Notes: generated by a model from the sequence alone, not told the origin. A DNA stretch of 64,000 nucleotides from Clostridiales bacterium (GCA_902363045.1 CABIYX010000012.1:19809-83808), one strand, 5' to 3'; numbered from the stretch's first letter, positions 44,081 through 52,623 are shown. Program-made: numbers and translations.

Positions 44081-45301
44081 ATGGAAATCAAAGACCGGTA
44101 CACACTGAAGGACAAGCTGAAGGCAATGGGCCCCGGTATTCTGGTCGTCGGCTCCTTCATTGGTCCAGGTACTGTCACCAGCGCCACAAAAGCCGGTGCG
44201 GGCTATGGCTACGCGCTGCTGTGGACAGTGGTATTCTCTGTCATCGCCGTCATCGTCATGCAGGAGATGGCCGCCCGGCTGGGTATCGTAACCCAGAACG
44301 GACTGGCTGAGGAGCTGGTCAAGGACCTGTCCGACCGTCCCCCCCTGAAATGGCTCATGGTGGCTCTGGTTGCGGCCGCGATCACGCTGGGCGGATTTGC
44401 ATACATGGGCGGCGACCTCACCGGCACCGCCATCGGTCTCTCCGCCATCACCGGGATCCCCTCCAACATCATCGCCCCCATTTGGGGCTGCTGCATCCTG
44501 GTGATCATCAACATCGGCGACGCGGTCAAGTCCTTGGAAAAGCTGCTGTCCGTCTGTGTCTCCATAATGGCCATCGTGTTTGTTGTGACCATGATCGTGG
44601 TCAAGCCTGACCTGGGCGCAATGCTTGCGGGCGCGTTTCCCACCGTTCCCGAGGGATCTATTATGACCTGCGTCTCCCTCATCGGCACCACCGTCGTCCC
44701 CTATAATATGTTCATCCACGCCACCTCCTCCCGCAAGACCTGGCACGACCCCAAGCAGCTCCCCCTGGCCCGGTTCGACACCACCGTTTCCATGATCATT
44801 GGCGGCCTGATCACCGGCTCCGTGATGATCACCGCCGGTACTGTGATGCGCGGTATGGAGGTCAACTCCGCCATTGATATGGCGGTCCAGCTGGAGCCAA
44901 CTCTGGGCAGCTTCTCCGTGCCCTTCCTGGCCATGGGCCTGATCGCCGCCGGGATCTCCTCTGCGGTCATCACTCCTCTGGGTGTGTCCTATGTTCTGGC
45001 CGGTCTGTTTGGCTGGGAGATGAACAAAAAGGATAAGCGCTTCTTCTGGACGAACATTGCCGTGGTCGTGGCCGGCATCATCGTGGCCGCCACCGGCTTC
45101 AACCCCATTTGGATCATCATGACCGCCCAGGCCGTCAACGGCATCTTCCTCCCCATTATCGTGTTTACCCTAGTCTATGTGACCAGCCGCAGCCGCGTTA
45201 TGGGCCAGTACAAGAACAACATGATCCAGAATGTGCTGGGCGCCGCGGTGTTCCTGATCTCTCTGGTTATCGGCATCAACAGCCTGACTTCCCTCTTCTG
45301 A
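44081..45301 (+). CDS. NRAMP-family transporter lacking the canonical metal-site residues
   Basis: 406 residues from the ATG at 44081 behind AAGGTGGGG; about 11 membrane helices. The NRAMP fold is visible (GPGILVVGSFIGPGT, AGYGYALLW; TTVVPYNMFIHATSS). The helix-1 DPGN of Mn/Fe transporters is G28-P-G-T31, and the helix-6 MPHN is V206-P-Y-N209, so Asp, Asn and Met ligands are all missing. NRAMP relatives with such changes carry Mg or substrates not yet known. Co-regulation with a ureohydrolase suggests an organic or unusual cation; this is inference. Confidence 0.82.
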   Translation: MEIKDRYTLKDKLKAMGPGILVVGSFIGPGTVTSATKAGAGYGYALLWTVVFSVIAVIVMQEMAARLGIVTQNGLAEELVKDLSDRPPLKWLMVALVAAAITLGGFAYMGGDLTGTAIGLSAITGIPSNIIAPIWGCCILVIINIGDAVKSLEKLLSVCVSIMAIVFVVTMIVVKPDLGAMLAGAFPTVPEGSIMTCVSLIGTTVVPYNMFIHATSSRKTWHDPKQLPLARFDTTVSMIIGGLITGSVMITAGTVMRGMEVNSAIDMAVQLEPTLGSFSVPFLAMGLIAAGISSAVITPLGVSYVLAGLFGWEMNKKDKRFFWTNIAVVVAGIIVAATGFNPIWIIMTAQAVNGIFLPIIVFTLVYVTSRSRVMGQYKNNMIQNVLGAAVFLISLVIGINSLTSLF

Positions 45302-45317
45302 TTCAAGGGAATGGCTC

Positions 45318-45366
45318 AAAACGCCCGCCGCTCCCCATGTTCGGGACCGGCGGACGTTTCAATTTT
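45318..45366 (+). terminator. Terminator after the NRAMP-like gene
   Basis: AACGCCCGCCG / CGGCGGACGTT (one mismatch) and then TCAATTTT; a moderate terminator. Confidence 0.6.
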
Positions 45367-45471
45367 ACAGGCACGATGGACAAGCTCCTCCACATCGCAT
45401 ATAATAGAGATATGAGTTGCACCCGGGGACGCGGCGAAGGCCGTATCCCTCACAGAAAGGAATGGAACGTC

Positions 45472-46389
45472 ATGGAAGAACTGTTGGATGCCCTGCTCCG
45501 GGAATGTCAGCCCTACACAGCTCATGGAAAAGTCGCCACCTACATCCCGGAACTGGCCAAGGGCGACCCAAGCGACCTGGGGATCTACGTCCTGCGCAGC
45601 GATGGACGGCACTACCAAGCCGGCTCCTATCGCAAGCACTTTACCATCCAAAGCGTTGTCAAACCGATCCTCCTGCTTCTCGCCCTGTTGGACAACGGCG
45701 AGGAGGTGGTCCGCGCCAAAGTGGGCGTAGAGGCCACCGGAAAGCCCTTTGACGCCATCAATGTGACCGACTCTCCCCTGCTCAGCGCCCACCTGAACCC
45801 CATGGTCAACATGGGCGCCATCGCCATCTGCACCCTGATCCACGGCTCCAGCTATGAGGAGCGCTTCCAGCGGCTGCTCAATTTCACCCGGCAGCTGGCG
45901 GGTAACCCGGAGATCGACCTGGACGAGGCAGTCTACCTCTCTGAAAAGCGCACCGGCAGTAAAAACCGTGCTCTGGCCTTCCTTCTGAAGTCCTATGGAA
46001 TGCTGGAGGACGGTGTGGAGGAGGTGCTGGACTGCTACTTCAAGGCCTGCTCCATCCGGGTAAACAGCAAGGACCTGGCCAATATCGCCTTTGTCCTGGC
46101 CAACCACGGCAAGGCCCTCCAGTCGGACGAGCAGCTCTTCCCGCCGGAATACGCCCGCTATGTCAACGCCATCATGATGACCTGCGGGATGTATGACGGC
46201 TCCGGAGACTTCGCCATCCGGGTGGGCATCCCGGCCAAAAGCGGCGTGGGCGGCGGCATCATGGGAGTCGTCCCCACCCGAATGGGGGTGGGGATCTTCG
46301 CCCCGGCCCTGGATGAGAAGGGCAACAGCGTGGCCGGCATCCAGGTCCTGGAGCGTCTTTCCAGACGGATGTACCTGAGCATTTTCTGA
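45472..46389 (+). CDS. glsA: Glutaminase A
   Basis: 305 residues, beta-lactamase-like fold. The catalytic Ser-X-X-Lys is in IQSVVKPI; NPMVNMGAIAI, SEKRTGSKNRALAFLLKSYGM and PAKSGVGGGIMGVVP are GlsA signatures. It hydrolyses glutamine to glutamate and ammonia. ATG 45472 has AGAAAGGA 11 bases upstream. Next to the glutamate-fermentation cluster, it would supply its substrate. It has no visible IclR-type palindrome. Confidence 0.95.
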   Translation: MEELLDALLRECQPYTAHGKVATYIPELAKGDPSDLGIYVLRSDGRHYQAGSYRKHFTIQSVVKPILLLLALLDNGEEVVRAKVGVEATGKPFDAINVTDSPLLSAHLNPMVNMGAIAICTLIHGSSYEERFQRLLNFTRQLAGNPEIDLDEAVYLSEKRTGSKNRALAFLLKSYGMLEDGVEEVLDCYFKACSIRVNSKDLANIAFVLANHGKALQSDEQLFPPEYARYVNAIMMTCGMYDGSGDFAIRVGIPAKSGVGGGIMGVVPTRMGVGIFAPALDEKGNSVAGIQVLERLSRRMYLSIF

Positions 46390-46410
46390 CGCCCTCTGCT
46401 TTGATACTGC

Positions 46411-46493
46411 AAAAGGCCGGTCCCTGTGGACCGGCCTTTTTATGATGATCCTAAAAAATATCGGACAGAGCGTACGCTCTGTCCGATATTTTT
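46411..46493. terminator. Two consecutive perfect hairpins, glsA / gcdB
   Basis: First AAAAGGCCGGTCC-CTGT-GGACCGGCCTTTTT (46411-46442), serving both strands. Then a 40-base perfect palindrome from AAAAATATCGGACAGAGCGT to its complement (46454-46493), also flanked by A and T runs. Confidence 0.93.
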
Positions 46494-46508
46494 GTCTGAG
46501 AAACAGGA

Positions 46509-47690
46509 TCAGCCGCCAAACACCTTGATCATGAAACCGGCCGCACAGGCGGAACCGATCACGCCGGCCACGTTGGGACCCATGGCGTGCATGAGCAGGA
46601 AGTTGGAGGGATTCTCCTTCTGACCCTCGACCTGGGAGACACGGGCAGCCATGGGCACAGCGGACACACCGGCAGAGCCGATCAGGGGGTTGACCTTGCC
46701 GCCGGTCACGACGTACATCAGATCGCCCAGCAGCAGGCCGCCGGCGGTGGACAGCAGGAAGGCGGTCAGGCCCAGCGCCACGATACCCAGAGTCTGGGGA
46801 GTCAGGAACTGATCCGCAGTGGCCTTGAAGCCCACAGACAGGCCCAGGGGGATGGTGACGATGTTGATCAGAGCGTTCTGGGCAGTATCGGACAGACGCT
46901 CGGTAACGCCGCACTCACGGAACAGGTTGCCCAGCATGAGCATACCGATCAGAGGAGCGGTATCGGGGATCAGCAGCACCACGAAGATGGTCACAGCGAT
47001 GGGGAAGATGATCTTCTCGGTCTTGGAGACCACACGCAGCTGGCTCATCTTGACCTGACGCATCTTCTTGGTGGTCATCAGGCGCATCAGAGGAGGCTGG
47101 ATCAGGGGGATCAGAGCCATATAGGAGTAAGCCGCAATGGCAATGGCCGGCAGCAGCTCCACAGACAGCTTGGAGGCCGTCAGAATAGCCGTGGGGCCAT
47201 CCGCGCCGCCGATGACGCCGATGGCAGCAGCGTCAGCGGGAGTAAAGCTGATCACGCCGCCGGTGATGGGGCCCAGGACCAGAGCCATCAGGAACGCGGC
47301 GAAGATGCCCAACTGAGCGGCAGCGCCCAGCATCAGGGACATGGGGTTGGCCAGCAGAGGACCGAAGTCGGTCATAGCGCCAATTCCCATAAAGATGATC
47401 GACGGATAGATGGCATACTGGACGCCCTGATAGAGCACCCACATAAAGCCTACCGTACCGCTGTGCGTTACCGGGTCATAGACGGGCTCGGCAAACAGGC
47501 CGGTGACAGGCAGGTTAGCCAGCAGCATACCGAAGGCGATGGGGACCAGCAGCAGGGGCTCAAAGCCCTTGCCGATGCCCAGGTACAGCAGGACGCAGGC
47601 AATGAACAGCATGATGATGGTCTTGATGTCCAGAGCGGCAAAGCCGGAACCCTGTGCAATCTTGGTGACAACTTCAACTAAGAAATCCAT
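46509..47690 (-). CDS. gcdB: Glutaconyl-CoA decarboxylase subunit beta (Na+-translocating)
   Basis: 393 residues, polytopic (about 10 helices). The sodium decarboxylase beta signature GVIGGADGPTAILTASKL is intact, including the conserved Asp of the sodium channel. It decarboxylates carboxybiotin and pumps sodium out, turning glutaconyl-CoA decarboxylation into ion-motive force. It is the last gene of the gcdC-gcdD/C-gcdB unit. AGGAGGGG lies upstream of the ATG. Confidence 0.94.
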   Translation of the reverse strand: MDFLVEVVTKIAQGSGFAALDIKTIIMLFIACVLLYLGIGKGFEPLLLVPIAFGMLLANLPVTGLFAEPVYDPVTHSGTVGFMWVLYQGVQYAIYPSIIFMGIGAMTDFGPLLANPMSLMLGAAAQLGIFAAFLMALVLGPITGGVISFTPADAAAIGVIGGADGPTAILTASKLSVELLPAIAIAAYSYMALIPLIQPPLMRLMTTKKMRQVKMSQLRVVSKTEKIIFPIAVTIFVVLLIPDTAPLIGMLMLGNLFRECGVTERLSDTAQNALINIVTIPLGLSVGFKATADQFLTPQTLGIVALGLTAFLLSTAGGLLLGDLMYVVTGGKVNPLIGSAGVSAVPMAARVSQVEGQKENPSNFLLMHAMGPNVAGVIGSACAAGFMIKVFGG

Positions 47691-47705
47691 ACTTTACCCC
47701 TCCTT

Positions 47706-48377
47706 TCAACCGATGGTGACCAGAAGGTCATCGGTGTTCACAGTGGCGCCTACATTGACGGCCACAGACTTGACGGTGCCGTCCACGGGAGCGGAGACCT
47801 CGATCTCCATCTTCATGGCCTCCAGCACGATCAGCACATCGCCGGCCTTCACAGCCTGGCCAGGCTTGCACTCCACCTTGAAGATGTTGCCGGGCATGGG
47901 GCTGTTCACTGCGGTCTCACCGGCGGCCACAGCGGCGGGAGCCGCGGCAGGGGCGGGGGCCGCAGCGGGAGCGGGCGCCGCAGGCGCAGCGGCAGGAGCC
48001 GGAGCGGCCACGGGAGCGGCAGCCACAGGGGCGGCGGCAGGAGCCGCGCTCACACTGGTAATGCGGAAGGAGTTGGGAGACATCCCGGAGTCCTCCGCAA
48101 TGGCGGCCATCATCACGGCCACCAGCTCGCCCTCATCCACTGCGGGGGCCGCCGGGGCGGCAGCCGGAGCGGGGGCGGCGGCCTTCTTCGCCGCGGGAGC
48201 CGCGGTGGGCTTCTTTCCCTCGATAGTAGCCACGATCTTGGAAATGACCCAAATGACCGCCATCAGCATGGCCAGCATGACGAATACCACCAGCAGGCCG
48301 GAGGCGGCCACCAGCAGAGCCTCGCCGACGCTCAGCGGTTCAAAAGGGTTAATAATCGCTTTCTCAACACTTGGCAT
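47706..48377 (-). CDS. Decarboxylase delta (OadG-like) subunit fused to a biotin carrier domain
   Basis: 223 residues. Residues about 15-50 are an OadG/GcdD-like membrane anchor (EALLVAASGLLVVFVMLAMLMAVIWVISKI), then an Ala/Pro linker (about 55-144) and a biotinyl domain with the acceptor lysine K189 in EAMKM. Separate delta and biotin carrier subunits are usual; here they are one chain. The last 79 residues are 95 percent identical to those of the next biotin carrier. In Clostridium symbiosum two carriers, GcdC1 and GcdC2, are known. I give no symbol because the fusion covers gcdD and a second gcdC. Confidence 0.88.
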   Translation of the reverse strand: MPSVEKAIINPFEPLSVGEALLVAASGLLVVFVMLAMLMAVIWVISKIVATIEGKKPTAAPAAKKAAAPAPAAAPAAPAVDEGELVAVMMAAIAEDSGMSPNSFRITSVSAAPAAAPVAAAPVAAPAPAAAPAAPAPAAAPAPAAAPAAVAAGETAVNSPMPGNIFKVECKPGQAVKAGDVLIVLEAMKMEIEVSAPVDGTVKSVAVNVGATVNTDDLLVTIG

Positions 48378-48634
48378 GGATCATGTCCCCCCTATCAGCC
48401 CAGGGTGACCAGCAGATCGTCCGTGTTCACAGTGGCGCCCACATTGACGGCCACAGACTTGACGGTGCCGTCCACAGGAGCGGAGACCTCGATCTCCATC
48501 TTCATGGCCTCCAGCACGATCAGCACATCGCCGGCCTTCACGCTCTGACCCACAGAGCACTCCACCTTGAAGATGTTACCGGGCATGGGGCTGTTCACCG
48601 CGGTCTCACCGGCGGCGACCGCAGCAGGAGCGGC
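47706..48634 (-). repeat. Duplicated biotinyl-domain coding sequence
   Basis: Bases 47706-47945 and 48395-48634 encode the same 79 residues with 4 changes, and the DNA is nearly identical as well, including synonymous positions. This indicates a recent duplication or gene conversion between the two carriers. Confidence 0.85.
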
Positions 48635-48814
48635 AGCGGGAGCGGCAGGAGCAGCGGCGGGAGCGGGGGCAGCGGCGGGAGCGGGAGCTGCCACGGGCGC
48701 GGCGGCCACAGGAGCGGCAGCTACGGGGGCGGCAACAGCAGCAGGAGCAGCGGCGCCGGTCTTCTCCACGGTCACGCTGTACACCTTACCGTTGACGGTC
48801 ACATTGTAGTTCAT
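48395..48814 (-). CDS. gcdC: Glutaconyl-CoA decarboxylase biotin carrier subunit (gamma)
   Basis: 139 residues: a short N-terminal beta segment (NYNVTVNGKVYSVTVEK), an Ala/Pro linker of about 40 residues, and a biotinyl domain with K105 in EAMKM. It shuttles carboxybiotin from GcdA to GcdB. The linker would let it swing between the two. It is first in a unit with its own promoter at 48937-48966, 17 bases before the fused delta gene. Confidence 0.93.
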   Translation of the reverse strand: MNYNVTVNGKVYSVTVEKTGAAAPAAVAAPVAAAPVAAAPVAAPAPAAAPAPAAAPAAPAAAPAAVAAGETAVNSPMPGNIFKVECSVGQSVKAGDVLIVLEAMKMEIEVSAPVDGTVKSVAVNVGATVNTDDLLVTLG

Positions 48815-48890
48815 AGTTGTTTTCCCCTTTTCTCAAAAATATGGCTTCATGTCCTTCCGACCGGATCGGCCGCCGGACGTTTGCCACGAT

Positions 48891-48966
48891 TCCCCACCTG
48901 TCATTTTTGCTCAGGTGGGGAACCGAAATTGGGTTCATTGTATCATTTTTGCAGGATAACTGTCAA
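48891..48966 (-). promoter_or_regulatory. Promoter and 5' leader hairpin of gcdC-gcdD/C-gcdB
   Basis: TTGACA (48966-48961), 18 bases and TACAAT (48942-48937), starting about 40 bases after the hgdB stop. TTCCCCACCTG / CAGGTGGGGAA (48891-48922) forms a leader stem near the transcript 5' end without a T run, so it is not a terminator and may stabilise the mRNA. Confidence 0.7.
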
Positions 48967-49003
48967 GAATCTCCGCAGATTTTTTATCCTGCCGGCTTAC
49001 CCC

Positions 49004-50140
49004 TTACAGGACATCCGCAAACGCCTGGATGGCGGTGCTGGCCTGACCAAAGTCCCGCATCTGCTGATCCACACCCAGCTTGATGTGGGGAATATCGGCG
49101 GCGTCCAGCGCCTTCTTCAGGTAGGGATACTCCATCTCCTCCGGGTCGCAGAACTGCTGCATGAACAGCACCAGGCCCTGAGCGCCGGACTTCTTGATCT
49201 TATCCACCACAAAGTCGGCGCGGCGGTTCTGCTCAGAGTGCTCATCATAGAGGAGGATGTCATAATCCTGGTCGGCAAACTGCTGGGCCAGGGCCATCAT
49301 GGGATCGCCCTCCTCGCTGGCGTCCACACGGAAGGAACGGCTCTCCTGGGCCACATCGTCAGCGGCGATGGCGATCTTGTTGTCGTCGAAGATCTGCAGC
49401 AGCTTGGGATTGTCGCAGATGATGCCGGAGGTGACGATCTTCTTGCCCTTCCAATCGGCGGCGGGCAGCTTAGCCAGCTCGGCGTTCAGGACCTCCAGCT
49501 TCTCCGCATAGGCGGCGGGCTCCATGAACCAGGCGGCACGCAGCACGGCGGAGCGCTTCACAGCGGAGACCACATCGCAGTGCTCGTTGGCCAGCTGCAC
49601 GAAGGCGCGGCGGGCGGCGCGGTTCTTGTTCATCACCTTGATGGCGGCGCGCAGGTCGTCATCAGTGATGGTCTTGCCGGCAATCTTCTCCAGCTCAGTC
49701 TTGATGTGCTGATACTGATCCATAGTGAACTGCAGGCCGAAAGCGGGCTTGCGCTGCTGAGGATGGGCCAGGAAGATGCAGGGCAGCTTGCCCTCCATGG
49801 CCACGCGGAAGTTCTGGCTCATGGGACGCAGGGTGTCGCAGATGGTGGGAGTGATGAGGCCGTCCAGCTGATCCAGGGTGCCATCCAGCAGCATCTCCAG
49901 GGCCAGCTGAGCGATGGTGCAATAGAAGGTGGCGCAGTACTCCTTGGCATGGGCGATGGTCTTCTTGTTGCTGCCCCAGATGCCCATGGGAACCATACCT
50001 GCAGCGACTACCAGCTCCACAGGAGCGTAGTAGGGCAGCACGCCGATGACCTTCTTACCTTCCTTCTTGTACTGAGAGAGGATCCGGTAAGGATGCTCGG
50101 AAATCTCCGCAAACTCGTTCAGAAAAACTTCGGTGCTCAT
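49004..50140 (-). CDS. hgdB: 2-hydroxyglutaryl-CoA dehydratase subunit beta (HgdB/HgdD type)
   Basis: 378 residues, the 2-hydroxyacyl-CoA dehydratase D-component family. It holds one [4Fe-4S] cluster; cysteines in TPTICDTLRP, GIICDNP and MQQFCDPEE contexts fit. With HgdA it removes water from 2-hydroxyglutaryl-CoA to give glutaconyl-CoA after one-electron activation by HgdC. It overlaps hgdA by 4 bases. Confidence 0.93.
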   Translation of the reverse strand: MSTEVFLNEFAEISEHPYRILSQYKKEGKKVIGVLPYYAPVELVVAAGMVPMGIWGSNKKTIAHAKEYCATFYCTIAQLALEMLLDGTLDQLDGLITPTICDTLRPMSQNFRVAMEGKLPCIFLAHPQQRKPAFGLQFTMDQYQHIKTELEKIAGKTITDDDLRAAIKVMNKNRAARRAFVQLANEHCDVVSAVKRSAVLRAAWFMEPAAYAEKLEVLNAELAKLPAADWKGKKIVTSGIICDNPKLLQIFDDNKIAIAADDVAQESRSFRVDASEEGDPMMALAQQFADQDYDILLYDEHSEQNRRADFVVDKIKKSGAQGLVLFMQQFCDPEEMEYPYLKKALDAADIPHIKLGVDQQMRDFGQASTAIQAFADVL

Positions 50141-51600
50141 TTCTCAGCGCCCTCCTTCGCAGCTTGATTGGCCTCCATGGCCTCGACCAGACCCTGAACA
50201 CGGGTCTCATACTGGGCCTCGTTGAAGTTCCGGGGATCGGCCTGGTCGCCGTCAAATCCGGCGCAGGGCACACCCAGATCCTTGGTAAAGCGGCGCTGCA
50301 TCTCGGCCATGTAGCCGGACCAGGGCTTACAGGAGCGGTTATAGTGGACCAGAACACCGTCCACCTTGTTGTCCCGGCAGATGCCCTCACGCCAATCCAC
50401 GCCCTGCTCGATACACACGGAGTTGGGGGCCTTATAGTAGGCGCGGGCCATCTCGTCCAGCCCGTTGTACACGAAGCCGAAGGCGGGAGCATACACCACG
50501 GCGGTGACGTTGACACCGTTGGCCTTCAGAGGCTTGAACAGGTTGGGCAGCTTGGGCCAGCAGGGAATGCCCTCGAACATCACGCGGTACTTCTCGGGGA
50601 AGGGAGTGGTGGTGGTGCCTTCCTTGATGGCCTTCTCCAGGTCCTTCTCCAGCAGCTCGAAGGCCTCGGCGGCCTGGGGCTTGGCGCGGGCGGTCACGAT
50701 GTCGGCCATGTGGTTGAACAGGTCGAAACCAGAGTAGGGAGCGGGCTTGTACTGCAGGTAATCGCAGACGCGCAGCCAGGCGCTGGCGGTGCGGTTGGCG
50801 TTGGCACAGGCCTGGTCGAACTTCTCCTGGTCGAACTTCTTGCCGGTCAGCTTCTCCAGTTCCTTAATAGCCTGGTCAAACTGGGCGCGGACATAGGCCA
50901 CGTTGGTGTCGTGGACCTCCACGGTGTTGTTGTAGGGGATGTCGATCATGATCAGGGGAATGTTGCACATACGGGCGATGTTCTCATACCACTTGGTCAT
51001 GCAGTTGCAGATGTTGTTGCAGCACAGCACGAAGTCGGGCTGGGGGATCCGCATCTGACGGTAGGGCTTGATGGCCTCCCGGCGGAAGTTCTTATAGGCG
51101 ATCTCCTTCTCGGTGGTCTCAGGCAGAGCCTCGATCTCGAAGATGTCATCCAGCACGGTGTAGGGCACCTGGGTCTTGGGGTCCTTCTTGGGCTTGCCGG
51201 TCTCGGGGTCGATGACCACGTTTCCGTTCTCGTCCTTCAGGGGCTTGCCGCTGTTGGGGTTGATGATATACTCCAGGGTCTCGGGGTCGAACTTGCGGGA
51301 AGCGCGCTTGCCGGCGGCATAGGCCAGGCTGATGCGGGCGTAGCCGCAGATGTCGTTGTCAAAGCCCAGATCCTCGGCGGCCTGACACATGATCTCGCCG
51401 TCGCGGTTGGCGGCGATGCCGGCGGCCTGGTTCTCGGGATACATCACGTCCAGATCAAAGGCGGCGGCCAGCTCACAGGGGAACTTGGAGCTGGACCAGC
51501 CCACCAGCTTGCCCTCAGCATGGGCGCGGCGGGCGTCGGCATGGACGTCGTCCACGACCTTGCGCAGAGCCTTTACGCCAGGACTTACTTCTTTAGCCAT
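50137..51600 (-). CDS. hgdA: 2-hydroxyglutaryl-CoA dehydratase subunit alpha
   Basis: 487 residues, close to the Acidaminococcus subunit. FVLCCNNICNCMTKWYENIARMCNIP holds the cluster cysteines, and the late GVLVHYNRSCKPWSGYMAEMQRRF is a second conserved Cys region. AGGAGGA precedes the ATG. A polar insert near 118-150 (rich in Asp, Pro, Gly and Lys) is within family variation as far as I can tell. Confidence 0.94.
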   Translation of the reverse strand: MAKEVSPGVKALRKVVDDVHADARRAHAEGKLVGWSSSKFPCELAAAFDLDVMYPENQAAGIAANRDGEIMCQAAEDLGFDNDICGYARISLAYAAGKRASRKFDPETLEYIINPNSGKPLKDENGNVVIDPETGKPKKDPKTQVPYTVLDDIFEIEALPETTEKEIAYKNFRREAIKPYRQMRIPQPDFVLCCNNICNCMTKWYENIARMCNIPLIMIDIPYNNTVEVHDTNVAYVRAQFDQAIKELEKLTGKKFDQEKFDQACANANRTASAWLRVCDYLQYKPAPYSGFDLFNHMADIVTARAKPQAAEAFELLEKDLEKAIKEGTTTTPFPEKYRVMFEGIPCWPKLPNLFKPLKANGVNVTAVVYAPAFGFVYNGLDEMARAYYKAPNSVCIEQGVDWREGICRDNKVDGVLVHYNRSCKPWSGYMAEMQRRFTKDLGVPCAGFDGDQADPRNFNEAQYETRVQGLVEAMEANQAAKEGAEK

Positions 51601-51655
51601 TGTAAATTCCTCCTAACCGAATTTTGTTGTGAGGTTTGTAGTTACGCTTTGGGGA

Positions 51656-51832
51656 TCATTTGTCCTTTGTGAACGCTCCGATTCCTGCAATCACAAGACC
51701 CGCCACACCAACCAGCATGGCAAACTGACCTTGAGTCAACACATCACCAACCAGCGGTCGGAACCAAATGTCAGACATCAGAAACAGAATAGCAAACAGA
51801 ATCAAAGCGATACCAAACAGGACCTTTTTCAT
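51656..51832 (-). CDS. 58-residue two-helix membrane protein within the hgd operon
   Basis: Reads MKKVLFGIALILFAILFL, a short loop DIWFRPLVGDVLTQG, a second helix FAMLVGVAGLVIAGIGAF and ends TKDK. The ATG overlaps the hgdC stop (ATGA) and AAGGAG lies 8 bases upstream, so it is almost surely translated. It lies 55 bases before hgdA. I know no function. It could link the dehydratase set to the membrane-bound decarboxylase, but that is only position-based. Confidence 0.75.
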   Translation of the reverse strand: MKKVLFGIALILFAILFLMSDIWFRPLVGDVLTQGQFAMLVGVAGLVIAGIGAFTKDK

Positions 51833-52623
51833 CCCTTCTGCTCCTTCAGATACTTCTGATAGGCAAACAGGGCGGCGCCCAGAGCGCCGTTATACTGGGT
51901 GAGGGGCGAGGTGTGGATGGTGTGGCCCAGCTGCTCCTGAAGGGCGTTGACGATGCCGATGTTCTGGGCAACGCCGCCGGTCATGACCACCTGGTCCCGT
52001 ACGCCCACCCGGTGCGCCAGACCGGCCACCCGGTTGGCCACAGAGTGGTGGATACCGTTGATGATGTCGCACTTGTTGGTCTCCATGGACAGCTGGCTGA
52101 TAACCTCACTCTCGGCGAACACAGTGCAGGTGGAGCTGATCCCCACATACTTGGTGGACTGGGAGCCCAAGGTCCCCAGATCCTCCACCTTCACCTCCAG
52201 AACCCGGGCCATCACGTCCAGGAACCGGCCAGTGCCGGCGGCACACTTGTCGTTCATCACGAAGTTGGTCATTACGCCGTTGTCGATCTGGAGCACCTTC
52301 ACATCCTGGCCTCCGATGTCGATCACAGTGTGGACATCGGGGAACAGGAAGGTGGCGCCCCGGGCGTGACAACTCAGCTCGCTCATCTGGTGATCGGCGA
52401 TCTCCTCCAAGGAGTTCCGGCCATAGCCGGTGGCCAGGGTATAAGCCATATCCGCCTCGGTCTTGCCGGCATTCTCCAGCACCTCGGCAATGGCCCGCTG
52501 GGGCCCGCTGGTGCCGGCGCCCACCGCGATCAGGGACTTGGCCACGATCTCCTTGCCGTCTTTCAGCATCACACACTTGGAGGCGGTGGACCCGATGTCA
52601 ATTCCTAAGGTATAAATACTCAT
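51829..52623 (-). CDS. hgdC: 2-hydroxyglutaryl-CoA dehydratase activase
   Basis: 264 residues from ATG 52623 (GGAG upstream); the longer frame is not supported. ASKHA ATPase: GIDIGSTASKCVML, DIGGQDVKVLQID and TGGVAQNIG motifs. The homodimer-bridging [4Fe-4S] cluster cysteines are in NDKCAAGTGRFLD and SSTCTVFAESE. ATP hydrolysis drives an electron onto HgdAB at very low potential. It is oxygen-labile in known members. Confidence 0.95.
   Translation of the reverse strand: MSIYTLGIDIGSTASKCVMLKDGKEIVAKSLIAVGAGTSGPQRAIAEVLENAGKTEADMAYTLATGYGRNSLEEIADHQMSELSCHARGATFLFPDVHTVIDIGGQDVKVLQIDNGVMTNFVMNDKCAAGTGRFLDVMARVLEVKVEDLGTLGSQSTKYVGISSTCTVFAESEVISQLSMETNKCDIINGIHHSVANRVAGLAHRVGVRDQVVMTGGVAQNIGIVNALQEQLGHTIHTSPLTQYNGALGAALFAYQKYLKEQKG

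Noticed and set aside
47706..48814. Ala/Pro-rich open frames on both strands over the biotin carriers
   Set aside because: Plus-strand frames are shadows of the GCN/CCN-rich linkers; the minus-strand genes have the biotin motif and ribosome sites.
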